Shown: piece after piece, positions 48,958 through 62,500 of the stretch
Layout: each line of letters starts with the position of its first letter
Position numbering within the stretch: position 1 is the first letter of the stretch
NCBI RefSeq assembly: GCF_037038585.1
Contig: NC_092523.1
Location: forward strand, 30,598,501 to 30,662,500
DNA from: Patagioenas fasciata
Lineage: Eukaryota > Chordata > Aves > Columbiformes > Columbidae
DNA: 64,000 nucleotides
Direction: 5' to 3'
Translations under genes and position numbers: made by a program
The notes under the pieces: model-generated
What the model was told of the DNA's origin: nothing
Seen by the model: only the letters and a program-made list of their open reading frames with translations
Database searches by the model: none

Positions 48958-51900
48958 AAGAGAAAAATAAATCCATCAACTTTTAGGGCAGATCAGCTTT
49001 AGAAGGAGAATTTAGCAAGGTCTTTCTTCTTTGGCATCTTTCTTTTTACTAAAGATTGCAATTACTAAAGTAGAGCAGAAGGCAATTAAAACCCACCCAA
49101 TGATAAAGCCGCATCAATTAACTCAATTTTTAAAAAGAATTAATGTCACATTCAGAGGTCTCTGTCTAAGTTTTTGAGAATGCTATGGATTCTGTGATTT
49201 AGTTCTAGCAGAAGTACAAATCTGTATGCTTGCCTGCATATGTTCTCCTCCAGTCACCTGTATGCCTCTCTCCAACTACTTTGTTTTCTGACTAGATATT
49301 TCATTTTGCTTGAGCCTCGTTATGCCACTGAGGTCATGCACAGAGACCCCTTCTAGTTAGTGCTGGACGGCTGGCTGTTCTCCTTCCAGGAGGCACTTGC
49401 CAAGAGCCTGCGCTTGGGGTGGTCTGGTCACTTCCTGCTCTTTGTCATTCAGCTGGCAGAGTGTGGCTCTTGCTGGACTGGAAGTGCAAAACAAAGATGC
49501 AGGATAACTGTCTTGTGCCCTGTTTGCTATTATAGAGTTTCCATAGATCAGGGTATGCTCTCAGTGCTCTGAAATCTGCCAGAAACACATACAGCTGGTT
49601 TATGTGACAGATAAGATGAGCCAGTCTGCAGCTTGTCCAGACCATTAAGTAGAATTTGGCCATAATATAGAATTAAGTCCTTTCTCTATAGGAATGTTAA
49701 AGTCTTCAGAGCAGCAGCTGCAAGTTCCTAAATACCCTGAGACTTACCATCGCACATTCTGTGAAATGTAATAATGATTTTTTTTTTTTTTTTCAAATTA
49801 GTAATTGTTGGACCTTGGCTTATTTGCATATCAAGACTTGGAATAAAAAAGTCTTGTAAAATAAGCTTATTCTTGATACTTCCCAGAAGTTCACCAGATA
49901 TGGAACTCTGTTTCTGTTTGAACTGCTTTCTAATTACTGGGGTGGACATACAGTACTTGCAAGAGGGGTCAGTTAAATTTTAGTTTAATGTTAAGGAACA
50001 TTTAAATAGCTTTTGGTAATAACAAAACCTGTATTTCCTCCAGTTTCACCAAACAGATGTATGCTTTCCCTAAAGAAAAAATAACTCAAATGTTAACACC
50101 AAAGCTGAGATGTGACATACTACCTCTAGAACTAGAGCAGCCTCAAGAGAGCTCATGCTTTTCATCAATCACCAGTGGTCCTATTAGAGTTCATTTACAC
50201 ATAGAGAACTTTTTCCCAAGCTCAGAAGTAATTTGTTTAGCTAACATTTATCTTATAAAACCTTTTACAATAACAAACACATCAATAAACCCTAGAACAT
50301 TAGCAAAGCAGAGCTACTTGAGAATCAGGGGGCACCCAGCTCTATACGGCAGCAGTAAAAGATAATTAAAGTCTCATGTTTTCTATTTGTTTCAACATCA
50401 TGTAATATCTACAAATGTGATTTTTTCCTTAAAGCTCTTAAATCTGGGCAAAGCTTCTACATGGCTGACAAGAATCCCAGGTAATTTCAGTCTTTTCTAG
50501 TCTCCTTATATGTAAAACTTACAAACTTATACTAAGTCCATGTAAAGAAAAAAATATTCAAATTATGTGATGATAGAAAGTAAAATTTGTTAAATGATGA
50601 CTCTAAGCTACCTAATTCCTTTGAGCATGTATTCACAGAGTAAAAGAGGAAATTAAAAACAACAAAATCCTATCATTCCTGTCTTTCCCTAGCCACCTCA
50701 GAGAAAACAAAGGAGCCCATTGCCCTCCATCCTAAGAAAAACAAGTCACACTTACTAATTTGGATGGGTTCAAACATTAAAATTGAGAAGTTCATCTCAT
50801 TGCTGCATATGCTAGAGTCTACTGAAAGGCAGAAGCTGTGTGAGCTGAGAAAAGGCCAGCAACATAAATCATCAGGTATGTAAATGAGCAATCTGATTCT
50901 AGTGATCTTTCTGTGAGGTCAGCCCAAATCCAATGGTTGATTGCTGCCTACATTTTTGAATTCCACTAGTGTTAGTGTCCTGGATTCAGATCTCACTGAG
51001 GTTAGTAGCAATAAAATAATATTTGGGTATCTTGAATACTATATAGGAAGGATTGGCATTTATGCTGGTCAAGGAAGATCTCATCATGTTCAGCTTTACG
51101 TTCTGAAAAAGAAAATCAGGTGTAAAGCATTGCAGCAACTCTTTACACCTGCTGACACTCTGATCTTGTGGAAGTTTGCTCTCTTCAATCTCTGCAGGTA
51201 ACCCCAGCCGGCTACTCTTCCCATTGTTAGCAGCAGCAGGCTGCTACAACTGTTCAGAGTTATCTCTCTCTAAATAAATAAATAAGCAAACCCCAAGAAA
51301 CTACTTTTAAAAACCTAGTATGTATGTTTTGGCACAAATCCTTATCCTCACAGTCTCATGTGAATTCAGTCACTGTGATATTACATTTGTTGGACCAGGT
51401 GGGAAAGGATCAAAAGCAGATCCTCAGGGAGGCTCTTGACCTTGAGGTTTATCCAAGCATAAAAGAATAAATTACTACAAAGGCTACATATATTATAATG
51501 AAACTCTTTCTGCAGAACATCATACTTCTTTGCTCAGTAAGCTGAAGAGTCATGTAATAGCAATTCTAATAATGAGATGATGGAGAGAGAAGACGAGTAG
51601 CGTGCCAGATAGAAACAGTGATAGGTTTTGGAGTGTCTGTGGGGTGTTTTGTTGTGGAAAAGAAGTGCATCTAACTTTGGAAGGTAGCAGAGGTGACCAT
51701 AGTCTTGGAAATCTTGGTTTGTTCGTGCTCCAACATATAGGCATAGCAAGTGTGAGCTTAAAATTCACCAAACACCACTGCTGTGACCTTACTAAGCCGG
51801 TATTTCTCTTGGTTATCTGAGAGAAAGAGAGCTGAAATGAAATTAGTTCTTTTGAGTGCTCTCTGTATACCTAGTGTGCTGACCTTCAAGCACTTGTCAA

Positions 51901-52009
51901 GTTTATGAGTGACAGATAAAGGCAGTAAAACAAAACTACATCTTTTGGGTGAAAAAGTAAGAAAACTTGCTTTTTAGTTAATTAAAGAACTTCTGTTTCG
52001 TTCAAGAGA
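48958..52009. other. Unique AT-rich DNA, no supported gene
   Basis: A T run lies at about 49778-49793. Frames at 49360-49572, 50057-50365 (102 codons) and 50941-51201 (86 codons) have no recognised domains. A weak acceptor-donor juxtaposition (CTCTGCAG then GTAACC) lies at 51198/51199. Confidence 0.5.
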
Positions 52010-52035
52010 ATATATATATATATTTTTTTTTTTTT
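52010..52035. repeat. (TA)n followed by poly-T
   Basis: A short TA array (52010-52022) runs straight into 13 T bases (52023-52035). Confidence 0.85.
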
Positions 52036-52382
52036 AAAGTAGGAAAGATATTGCTTGTAGGAAAACAACTCTCTTTTTTCCAAAAGATGGAAAAAAGAAA
52101 TAAAAATATGTAACAAGATGAGAAGCTGCTTTATCCCTGGGAAAAGAAACAGGAGCTTTGTCTCTTAAAAGGACCTAAGGAAATGATGCAAAGCAGTTTT
52201 TTTAATCCAAATACAACAATGAAAGTTCTAAAAAATACCCGAAGCCCTTGAAAAACCTCTTCGGAAAACAAAACATTCATCTGCACAGCTGTTTTATGCT
52301 AAAGTGCTTGTTACTAAATACCCCTTTTTTGTTTGAGTAAAAAAAAAAACACCTCCCCAACAAACACACAAAGCAAATCAGA

Positions 52383-52406
52383 CAAACAACAAACAAACAA
52401 ACAAAT
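52383..52406. repeat. (CAAA)n microsatellite
   Basis: About six CAAA/CAA units within an A- and C-rich strand-asymmetric stretch (about 52340-52435). Confidence 0.85.
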
Positions 52407-52435
52407 ACCAACGAAACCTAACCCAAACTATAACA

Positions 52436-53104
52436 ATTTCTACTTTAATATCTAAATTCTGGTCAAACTGAGTTTGCTTTGCTTGTATAACCAAAAGTTT
52501 GGTTCCTGTGGTGCAGTTAACAAGCCAGAGAAATACACATTTCATTTGCCATATAGTTTCCTCATCTAGAAGTATTACAAGTAAGAGTACTACTCCACGT
52601 TTGTGATATGACCAATTCCTATTCCATTTCTTCAGGGACTGGCAACACTTTGCTTAATTCAGTAAAGTCTGAGCTAACATTTCGTACTATATACCTATAT
52701 GGACAGACACCAGCATAGATAACACACACACTACATGTCTTCTGCCCCTATGCAAAAATACCATTTTATTCTCAGGTACTATCTGTCAAACTAGGATCCC
52801 TGATGTCATAATAATCCAACAACCAATAGAAGTACTCATACATCTGTGAAATTTTTCTCATGCTGCTGACATATTTTAAAAGCCTGGGGGGAGGGAGGGG
52901 TGTTTTGCAATTGACTGCAAGGGATGCTGGGTTCCATTGGCCAGTTTAAGGCTCAGCCATAAATGCTGCAGGTTAAAGTCATGATGATCTCAGTGCACGG
53001 TTAATATGACAGGCTAGCTATTAATTTCCCTAGAGCAAGACCTCTGGGGATAGTCATGGTCTGACATTAGAACAAGAATACTAGTTGGAAAATCTTTGTG
53101 CCAG
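52436..53104. other. Unique DNA upstream of a CR1, no gene
   Basis: A G-rich patch (three G runs, about 52885-52900) falls short of a four-run quadruplex motif. Nothing else was recognised. Confidence 0.55.
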
Positions 53105-53932
53105 TTACAAATGTTACAAATGAGTGGCATTCCTCAGGGTTCAATATTGGGACCAGCGCTGTTTAACATCTTTGTCAGTGACATGGACACCCTCAGCAAG
53201 TTTGCTGATGACATCAAGCTGTGTGGTGCGGTCCACATGCTGGAGGGAAGGGATGCCATCCAGAGGGACCTTGGCAGGCTTGAAAAGTGGGCCTGTGTGT
53301 ACCTCATGAAGTTCAACAAAACCAAGTGCAAGGTCCTGCACATAGGTCGTGACAATCCCAGCCATAAGTAAAGGCTAGGTGGAGAATGGATTGAGAGCAA
53401 CACTGAGAAGGACTTGGAGATGTTGGTTGATAAGAAGCTCAACATGACCCAGCAATGTGTGCTTGCAGCTCAGAAAGCCAACTGTATCCTGGGCTGCATC
53501 AAAAGAAGAGTGACCAGCAGGTCAAGGGAGGTGATTCTCTCTACTCCACTCTCATGAGACACCACCTGTAGTACTGCATTCAGGTCTAGGGCCCCCAACA
53601 TAAGGAGGACATGAAACTGTTGGAGATGGTCCAGAGGAGGGCCACCAAGATGGTCAGAGGGCTGGAATAGGCTGAAAGAGTAGGATTTGTTCAGCCTGGA
53701 GAAGAGAAGGCTTTGGGGACACCTTATAGCAGCCTTCCAATATCTAAAGGGGACTTAGAAGAAAGCTGGAGAGGGGCTTTTTACAAGGACATGTAGTGAT
53801 AGGAGAAGAGGTAATAGCTTTAAACTGAAAGAGAGCAGATTTAACAGAAGGTGTTCCTACCTATGACAGGGAGGTTGGAACTAGATATCTTTAGGGTCTC
53901 TTCAAACCCAAATCATTCTATGAATCTATGAA
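53105..53932 (+). mobile_element. CR1 LINE with readable RT catalytic box, internally deleted
   Basis: The copy starts just before the RT motif P-Q-G-S (codons 53132-53143) and reads [16 protein letters not shown] few codons are lost, then comes [12 protein letters not shown], with the catalytic F-A-D-D intact at 53201-53212. The frame stays open for 91 codons (53096-53371). It then breaks at a TAA where the family reads into its C-terminal part. The untranslated tail jumps from GCAGATTTAACAG (about 53848) to AAGGTGTTCC, skipping roughly 150 bases usually present there, and ends in ATTCTATGAATCTATGAAA. Without the 5' half, no activity is possible. Confidence 0.94.
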
Positions 53933-56309
53933 ACAACTCATTTTTCTCATATTTAAAATGTAAATATTAATGCTTTATGATTTAATGGGATGTTTGGGAA
54001 CTTTCAAATGCATTGAAAAACAATTTTGTGAAGTATTCTGATGGTTCTGTGATAGATTTCCATATGCATCATATCTTAAAGTGCTGTATATTGCCAGATT
54101 AACACATAACAAATCAATTAATCCTAACCTTTGAACATATACACATTTTTTAATTACAATTATTAAGGTGTTTGTTTGTTTTGTTTGTTTTCTGCTGCAA
54201 ATCATCTACCATACTATGAATTTCTGTAGCTTGCATTCTGATATAAAAATGTTTTCTGAAAAAAGTTCTATATTCTAGTCCATTTTTTACTAAGATTTGT
54301 ATTGTTAGAATCAGTGGGTGCTAAAGCAGTAAGAGCTCCTTACATCATAAAAATCTCACTTTGCTTTTAGTTTTAATTAACAGATATAATAGTTTTCTAT
54401 GCAAACAACAGCTAACCATAGCTTGTGAAGGATATACTCTGTCTGAAAAACCTAATTTTATAAACTCCTTTTATAGGACACTTAAAAAATTGAAATATTC
54501 AATATTGCTTTTCATTTGTCTAACATAAATTGCAAATATTATTATTTTCTATAGATGATAAATTTCTAATTCATAGGAAGAATAATCATTACTGATATAG
54601 AGCATGATTCTCCTAAAGTCAGTAGAAACTTTGCCAGTTACTCCAGTTAGCAAAGGCTGAAATGGATGCTGTCTGACTCATAATCTTCCTGTCTATGCTG
54701 TGTCCATTTCCTTGCTAAAGACACAGTACTGTGTGCACATATATGGATGTGCATAAAAGATAATCAAATCTACTATTAAAAGATAGGACTTCTATAAAAA
54801 CGTTTACATATTGCTACACTTACGATGAAGACAGTCCTTTTAAGATCATTCCTTTTCCAGAGGTTCTAAAATTGGACTTCTTTCAGGACCACCTTATTTA
54901 TTTTGTTCTGAATTTTTATTTTTGGTTTCTGCAGGCACTAAACAAAGAAGTATTTCATTGATGTCCGTGTTCCAATTTTATTCCCACAAAAATCTCACTC
55001 AGGCTTGCAGAGAGATGTGCTGCAGATCCTGAGAGTAGTAAGTGGGTCCAGTTCTGTGAAATATTGAGCATTTTCTGTATTTCCCCAGGATCACATCATA
55101 ATAGAACTGTTTCTTTCTGAATTGTTCCAACTTTTCCAAACTTTGTGTGGCATATTTCAAAAATGCAGTTCACAGTTTCTAAGGTTTCAAAACTTTCCAG
55201 AGGGAAATAGCACACGAGAGTCCAAGTACACTCTTGGCTTTCATACTAACACCAGTCCCCTAAGGAAAGTTTGAACTATTCTATATTTTAGCTAGGAAGA
55301 ACTATTACAAGTATGAAACTTTTTCTGCAGAAAAACTTTCGACTGAATCTTATGTCCACACTCAATTCTCCTAAACCTAATGTTTCTCAAGTATTTAAAA
55401 ATATTCCTGACCAATAGTGATGATGCAAAGAACCCTAAAAAGCCACAAATCCCTTTTCACCACATGAAAACAGTAGGTGTTTTTTTGAAAGTAGATAGAA
55501 ATCTACTCTGCTAGTCTACAGACTGACAAAATAGCTGTACTTCATACAATAAAAGATTTTACTAAAATAATTATATCATTAGGATAAATATACAATTTTA
55601 AATCCACCCACATTAGTTCCTAGTTTTCTATGTAAATTTAAATTACATAGTTGCCACAGGAAGGGCAGATTTTTTTAATAATTATTTCTTTCTTGTGTCT
55701 TGGCAGCAACATAAGCAGAAATATGGCTTAGTGAAAATGAAACACCCAGCCAACAAACAAAACAACAACACTGTACCAATCCTTCTACCAGTGCCTGTTT
55801 TTCATTGGAAAGAATAAAAGGATGCATTACCCTTGACCACCCATGTACTTTAGAACTTCCAAACTCAATGTTTGCATGCTGAACTCAATAAGAAAGGAAG
55901 TTTGTCTATGAAGCAAGTTGCTAAAACTTGTTATATCTCTCAAGACAGAAGTATAGAATGGAAGTTCTATTTTATATTTGCCTGTGATTCAATTTAAGAA
56001 CAAACATGCTGATAGCAGTGGAGAGTGCTCGTCACCTTGCAGCTGCTGAAAGAAAAAAACTCTTAGTAGTCAGTACAAAGGAGAGGCAGAGAAAGAAATA
56101 AGCCAACCTACAGACAAATTAGATCAAGATTTTTTTAGTCTGCCTTTTTAATTCTCATTTTTCTATTATTTTGTACTTCTAGTCTAGTCAAAGTCTAGAC
56201 CATTCTGATTCCCTTTTCATAGGCAAATCCTGCTCCCTGACATCTGAGCTTAGCATAGTCTAGAAAGAGAGGAACAGCCAGAAGTGGGGACCCAAAAGGC
56301 TAGGAACTA
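53933..56309. other. Unique AT-rich DNA, no supported gene
   Basis: A GTTT array lies at 54170-54190. A good acceptor (TTTGGTTTCTGCAG) occurs near 54935-54945, and a donor-like GTAGTAAGTG lies about 100 bases later, but the frames between them are closed. No repeat family was seen. Confidence 0.5.
54170..54190. repeat. (GTTT)n microsatellite
   Basis: About five GTTT units with one longer T run. It is the complement of the CAAA arrays elsewhere in the window. Confidence 0.85.
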
Positions 56310-56860
56310 TTTAGAGAATCTGCATGTATCTCAAATGGTGAGGCTAAATGAATCTACCCAAGCATGCTGAAAGAGGTGGCCGATGTGACTGCAGGGCTCA
56401 CGAACATCTGTGAAAAATCATGACAACTGTGGAGTGTTCCTGATGGCTGGAGAAAGACTTACACTCACCTTCAAAAGAGGCAAAGAGGCAATGATCTCTA
56501 AGCTTGTCAGCTCACCCCAGTCCAGGGAAAGATCATGGAGTATGCTTTCATATCCATTTCCAAAGATATGAGTGACAGGAAGACAATCAGAAGTAATCAA
56601 CATTAATTTACATAGAGCAAATCACCCTTTACCAAAGTGATTTGCCTTCCAAGATGCTATGTGGATGAGAGCAGTGAATGTAATATACCTTAACTTTATT
56701 AAGACTTTATACACTGTCTTCCAAAGCAGACTCATTTGGAAGCTAAGAAAGTATGAGCTAGAAGAGCAGTGAGGTGGGTTGAAAACTGGCTAGACCAACA
56801 CCATTCAAAGCTGTCAAACCATTAAAATTGACATCTTCAGATCGGATATCTAGTTCAAAA
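56310..56860 (+). mobile_element. CR1 LINE, ancient fragment of the N-terminal RT half
   Basis: The order of family landmarks is preserved on the plus strand. These are the 'HPSMLKEVADV' equivalent (ATCTACCCAAGCATGCTGAA), the 'VPDGWRKT..TFKRGK' part, the 'LTPVQGKIMEYAF' part, the 'DESSE' stretch, and RT motif A (family LDFSKAFDTV; here L-N-F-I-K-T-L-Y-T-V after a stop, codons about 56689-56718). The copy closes with 'VRWVENWLD' (about 56770-56796). The catalytic Asp of motif A is Asn here (codon 56692-56694). Stops and indels are frequent and no 3' end is present. This is the oldest-looking CR1 in the window. Confidence 0.85.
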
Positions 56861-59513
56861 CCACCTTTTCTCTTAGAGTTTTTAGAATGAGGACATGACT
56901 AATTTGTTCTGAGTTCATAATGATGTCTGGATGCATATTTTAGATGCAGGACAAAATGGTTGAGAAGATAATGGCAAACACAGCTGAACACAAAAGAGCA
57001 GCTCCATGGTCAGCCTGAGGAAAAGATGAAATTCTTTGAAAACTAGAATCCCAAAATAACAAAGGATTGGGATGCTGCCATGCAGGGAACTTGTGGAAGC
57101 TGAAGTAGCTCCTACTATGTGTTCTGAGCTTGGTTTATAGAACTACAAAATGTAAGAATGTCTTGTGAAGGCATCAAAGAGAGGCATAAATTCAATCTCG
57201 AAATCCAAGCAGGGAAAATATGTTGGCTTAAAGCACACACTTACAGATGCTGCAGATACATGATACATTGTCTCGAAGTACTTTCCACAGATATCGAGGA
57301 AACAAATAAAGACAGCAGAAGGAGATGGTGTTGCCATAAGCAGTAATAAGAAATTTTAATTGGTTTCCAAGTGGTCTGAGAAAATTCAATATATGCTTGT
57401 GAGAATGGGACAGCATTTACAAGCGCACAGAGCTTCAAAGTTACATTTGAACAGTACTAAAAAATTCAGACTTTCAGCTTAATAAACACCAAAGAAAATA
57501 CACATATTTCTGCACTCGCTCTCCTGATTGGTATATGTCTTATGAAATCTGAATATTCCTAACTGACTCACAGTAACCTAGTGCAGTCCTGAAACACTGG
57601 CACTAGAAGCATCCATTTATCTAGTTTGAGAGAAAACCAAAACTTGTCTGTGTATACATAAGAATGAGCCCGCCATACTAACAAATACACTGCAGCAAGT
57701 TTCCTGATTTTTTTTTTTTCCTATGCTGAAAATTGCACAAGTAAGTTATCAGGAAGGTGAGGCTAAGGAAAATATGTTGCAAGAGATTCCTTTAGTACTA
57801 CTTTACTATAAAGTGCACTTGCAGACAACCTCTGTCTTCAAGAACTCTGTTCTCCCATATAAAGCTGTTCAAATGCTGCTGCAGCTGCCGTTAAAAATCT
57901 CAATGTTCTGGTAGCAGTTAAATTCTGTTAAGACCATCACTAATTACAAAGTACTGAAAATTATTACTCACTGTTATTCCTATTCCTTTTGCAACTTGTT
58001 TGACATACTTAAGTATTCTAGGAATTAAAGAATTTCAGTGACGATCTCTCCTCCTAGGTTTTCTTTTTCTAGTTTTGTACTTTTTTTTTTTTTTTTAATA
58101 AGACAGCTCAACATTTCCACCTGCCTGGATCCAATATCACAGAAATCACATGAAACAAAGCAGAATAGAGCAGCTAGTCTGATCTCTGTGTCTTATAGGC
58201 AGTTATCTATCATGCGTTTCAAATAAGTAATCTTCAGGAGGCTAAAATATTCAGGATGTAGATCATAAGGGTTCAGCAGTAAATTAATTTAGTAAATTGA
58301 CTTAAAGAACCCTGATAGAAATAAAAAAGGCATGTTTTGTTTAGAACATTATGAAAAAGGGAAAAATAATCAATATTTCTGCCGTTTATGTATGGGGAGT
58401 CCTCCTGAAGATTGGTTTAACACTGAGAGCATGTGCTAAATAGGAGAGGAGAATCTCCATAACATTATTGGTCCTCTCTGCTCTGTATCCTATCTCCATT
58501 TGTGATGAATGTTCCAGAAAAAAATACAGCTTGTCCTTTGTCAACTAGGGATAATCATCCTGTTCTGATGCCTAGAGGTGATGAAAAGAAGGCTAAGGTT
58601 TTATTTTAGTTATTATTTTGCTGAAAAACCAAAACAAGATAGTTGCAGGCATACTTATTCAGGGAGAATTTTGATCTTCCCATATCTAGAAAAGAAATGA
58701 TCATCCATGGGAACTATTGGAATGAGAGAGACCTCTGCAATCATATCACACCTTTCCAGAGGCAAGCAGAAAGGATGGATCCAACCTTGTTACACAGACA
58801 TTAACTTCATTTGTTTTAAAGACTTAAAAGGGTTCAAATCTGCGATCTTTTGTAATAATCTGTATCAACAGTTAACTACCCTTTTGCTATGAAAGTGAAT
58901 GTTATTGCAAGGTTGAACTTCAATTGCATTCTGTAGCAAATGAATCTTCTTATGCCTTTGCTGGCAGGACTTAAAAGCCGTCCACTCTTAGCTATCTTTT
59001 CCACATTCCTATATACAGTTATCAAACCACTTATTATCCTTTGGGCTGATTCCTAAGTACTTAGTAGGAACTGAAGATATGATATACTATGAAAGTATTC
59101 ATTTCTCCTGAAGTGACAAGATTAACCCCAAATTCATGTGTATTTATTTAAGTTGAATTACCCGTGGATTAATGAACTTTTCTAGGAGTAATCACTGAAC
59201 ACAGTCTCATGAAAACCTAGAACACTGTTACAGCTCTTCCACAGAACATTTTGTAATAAAGCTTAAGAGAAATCAATGGGAAATCTACCTCAACTTCAGA
59301 AAAAACTGAATTGTGTCCTAGATCACTATTGACTATCCTTTTCCCTGGTCTTTTCTGACTTCAAATGTTAGGACAACTGCTGTTGCTTTGGTTGATTCAG
59401 TCTCACCTCCATTAGATGCCTTACTTGTCCTGTCAGCTTTACAAATTGATGCGAAACAGAATATGAAAGAGTTGGTACCTGGGAATCAGTGGAATGTACT
59501 ACTTTAAATAAGG
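56861..59513. other. Unique AT-rich DNA, no supported gene
   Basis: Overlapping frames on both strands at 57143-57438 have no recognisable motif. T runs occur at about 57708-57719 and 58080-58096. No interspersed repeat was seen beyond the CR1 at the left edge. Confidence 0.5.
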
Positions 59514-59549
59514 GTCATGTCATGCCCATGTCATGTTTTATGTCATGGG
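59514..59549. repeat. Cluster of four TGTCATG-type words
   Basis: Within 36 bases the words GTCATG/TGTCATG occur four times (GGTCATGTCATGCCCATGTC and on to TATGTCATGG), with unequal spacing. It may be a decayed tandem repeat or chance. Confidence 0.6.
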
Positions 59550-62500
59550 AGAAAGAGGTGGAACAGTTGAGCTGCATCATGCACAAAGAGCCTTCTGTCA
59601 CCTAGCTCACAAATCCAGTGGTAAGACAAAACCTATGTCCTGTTGCCAGCTGTTATCCTCCACTCCTCTCCGAGTAACAAGAGTAGATCAGAAGGGGATA
59701 AAAATTTCGATTTATCCTGTAGTGTTTAGTCGGAGAAGCCATGTAAAAGAGAATCTCGAACCTCTGTTTAAACTGTCTTCTAACGTAGTGCAGCTTATGT
59801 TAACCAAAGTATGTTATTCAACTCAGTACTGTAATGCTTGAAAATAATTTTCTCAAACTAACTTAATATTTTATTACATGTAATTTTACAATCTGTGTCA
59901 CACAGATTTTGTGATTAACAACTTACATAGTACCTATAAATGAAATAACCAAAATATTTTAAAATTACTCCAAAATAAAATAGGCAGTAAAACAGGAATA
60001 AGAGAATGAAATTATCCGTTAGTCTCTCTCTTTAGATGAATTAATAATGTAGGTGAAGACCACAGCTCTTTAACACAGTGTGATCAGAACAGTTTTCATG
60101 AACAGCTGATTGAGCCAAGACGTGGTGTAATTTTCCTCATGCACTGCCTTTTAATGGAAGGACAACTGCACAGTTTGGGAAAGTACTTGCCCAGCTCAGT
60201 GAGAGTCAGTTCTAGAGTATCTGGAATCTGACAGTCAGGGATCAGTTTGACACAGCAGTGGAAATGGAAATGCTTGGTAAACACCAGAGCTTCCACTGCC
60301 GAATTTCACAGCTGACCTGCACTGACGCTTGCAACAGTGAGAACTTAGTACATACACAGCCCAAGAGACAAAAACATAATAACAGTATAATTACTAGTTT
60401 GAGAAGCTAAACTACTAAAGCTTCAGTGAAAACAGTAAGGAGAGATTTAATAGCTCGTACTGTTTCTGTGGGAAATTCAGATGACTACACAGAACTCAAT
60501 GGGAATTAGGAAAGAATTTCCCATGCATTTTATGAAACAAGTTTCGTACTCCATGTGGGTTCACAGGGGATAGTGATTTACTGGTTGGGAAAACTGAGTC
60601 CACTTCTCGTTTTGGCAGGTGATACTGATGGTGTTTCTTTGGGTATGATCAGTTAATAATACTGTCAGACCCCAAAAGAGCAGGGAATGCAGAAATATGC
60701 CATTTTTTTTTCCTAAATCTTAAATATTATCTCTTAGTAGATGACAATGACGTGTGGGTTTAGAAGAAGATAAAAGTATAATTTATTCACACACATTAAT
60801 GATAAATGACACTCCTTAATAGCTCGGAGAGAATCTTTCTACTTAATTCTTCATTTATACTTTCCTGTCATATTTATGTATTTCATTAGTTCCTAGAATG
60901 ATACTTCTACTATGCAATTTCTATATTTCAAAATACAAATTACTCATATTTGCTGTCTGAAACTGTTTTCATCATCATTTGTAGGGGTAGTCAAGAACCA
61001 CCATTTCAGATGGAAATGATCAGTCATCATCTTCATGTTTTACCTAACACAGCCCAAATCAGCATCTTCATTGCTATTTTTTCATTCCCTGCTTCTGATC
61101 TTTACCTTCACAGAGATTTTGACCCTGCTGATTTGCTTTTTTCTCCCAGTATGCTTTCCTTCCTGGATGACAAACATTAGAACAGATGCCTTGTCCACTG
61201 GTTTATTTACATCTTTCTCTATTGGTATAGAATGAATTTTCAATCCTAGTTTACTAAGTACAGTCAATCATTGATTTCTCTGAACTATTATTTTCCCAAA
61301 GCATCCCTGTCCATTTCAAACGCTGCCCCTAGCTCACTGCTATTTGAAGACAAGATAATGAGAAAATGTTTTACTCAGTAATAATTCTGTATTTTTGTCT
61401 CCTAGTGTGAACTGCCTGACCTTGGTCTTTTAGCTAAAAACTTACTGAAGTACGACTGTTCCTGAAATTAAACAGCATATTTGTAGCAATTTAAAAAATA
61501 AGAATAATGGTGATATTGGTAGCCTGCTAGTATTTTTGCTTTCATACTCATCAAGATCAGACATGCTTACACCTCACAAACCTATTTTCAAGTGGTGACA
61601 ACATTATTTGCATTACTGAAGCATGCAAAGGCCACAGACTTGGACCACAACTTCATTGCGCAAGATCCTGTACAAACAGGGCAGAAGAATTACCCATACA
61701 CCAGAAGGAATGTCCCCAGAATAAAGCAAGAATCCTCATGCAGACTGATGTGGGAGTACAAGGAAAATGATAATTTGTATCATATAAATAAAGTTTTAAG
61801 TAGTCTGGGAACACTGAGGTCTGACTGATAGTAGACTTTTTCAGATATCCCAGCAAAAGAGTACACTACAGAAAGCATCAGAAACAGCCAATGAGATAGC
61901 TTTGACGATGTATGTAGAGAGGGTCTTTATAAGGAAAAACATGAAGAAATCTGATCTCTCATATTTCAGCTTTACCTGCAATTGTGAGTGTTACCCATGA
62001 GTATTTTTCCAAAGTATCTAGGACCTCATCATCCTAAACATATACAGAATCTAGAATCAGTTTTTGATCCAGAATATTCTTGTTTAAAAAATATAGTAGT
62101 GTTTATAGATTCTTTCCGATGCTATGTTTATTTCCTTTTTTTTAATTTGATATTGCTAAAAGTCATTGCAATGACCAGATTATTTGCTTCATGGTCTTTT
62201 TAATCTTTCCATTTGTAGTGAAACATGAACTGTCATTATCCTTTCCTTTTCCCCCCACTTCCAGTTTCCTCTCAAAGAGGATCATCCAGTTCTGAACATT
62301 CCCAAACACTCAGTCCCTGTGGCACACAGCTGCTCCAGAGGTCAATATGCCCTCACGCCTCCTCTTTCTTTTGCCTCTTTCATATATAAGAGGATTATGA
62401 AAAACACTGACAAGTCTTGAGCTTTTGAAGACAGCTGAAGAGTTTTCAAAACACTTTCATGTATTTTATGTTCTGGATGGACTATCCTCAAATGCTTCTT

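Noticed and set aside
52885..52900. Plus-strand quadruplex at the G-rich patch
   Set aside because: Only three separate G runs are present, one short of the four-run rule.
54940..55038. Exon between TTTCTGCAG and GTAAGTG
   Set aside because: All frames contain stops before the donor; a non-coding exon remains possible but has no positive support.
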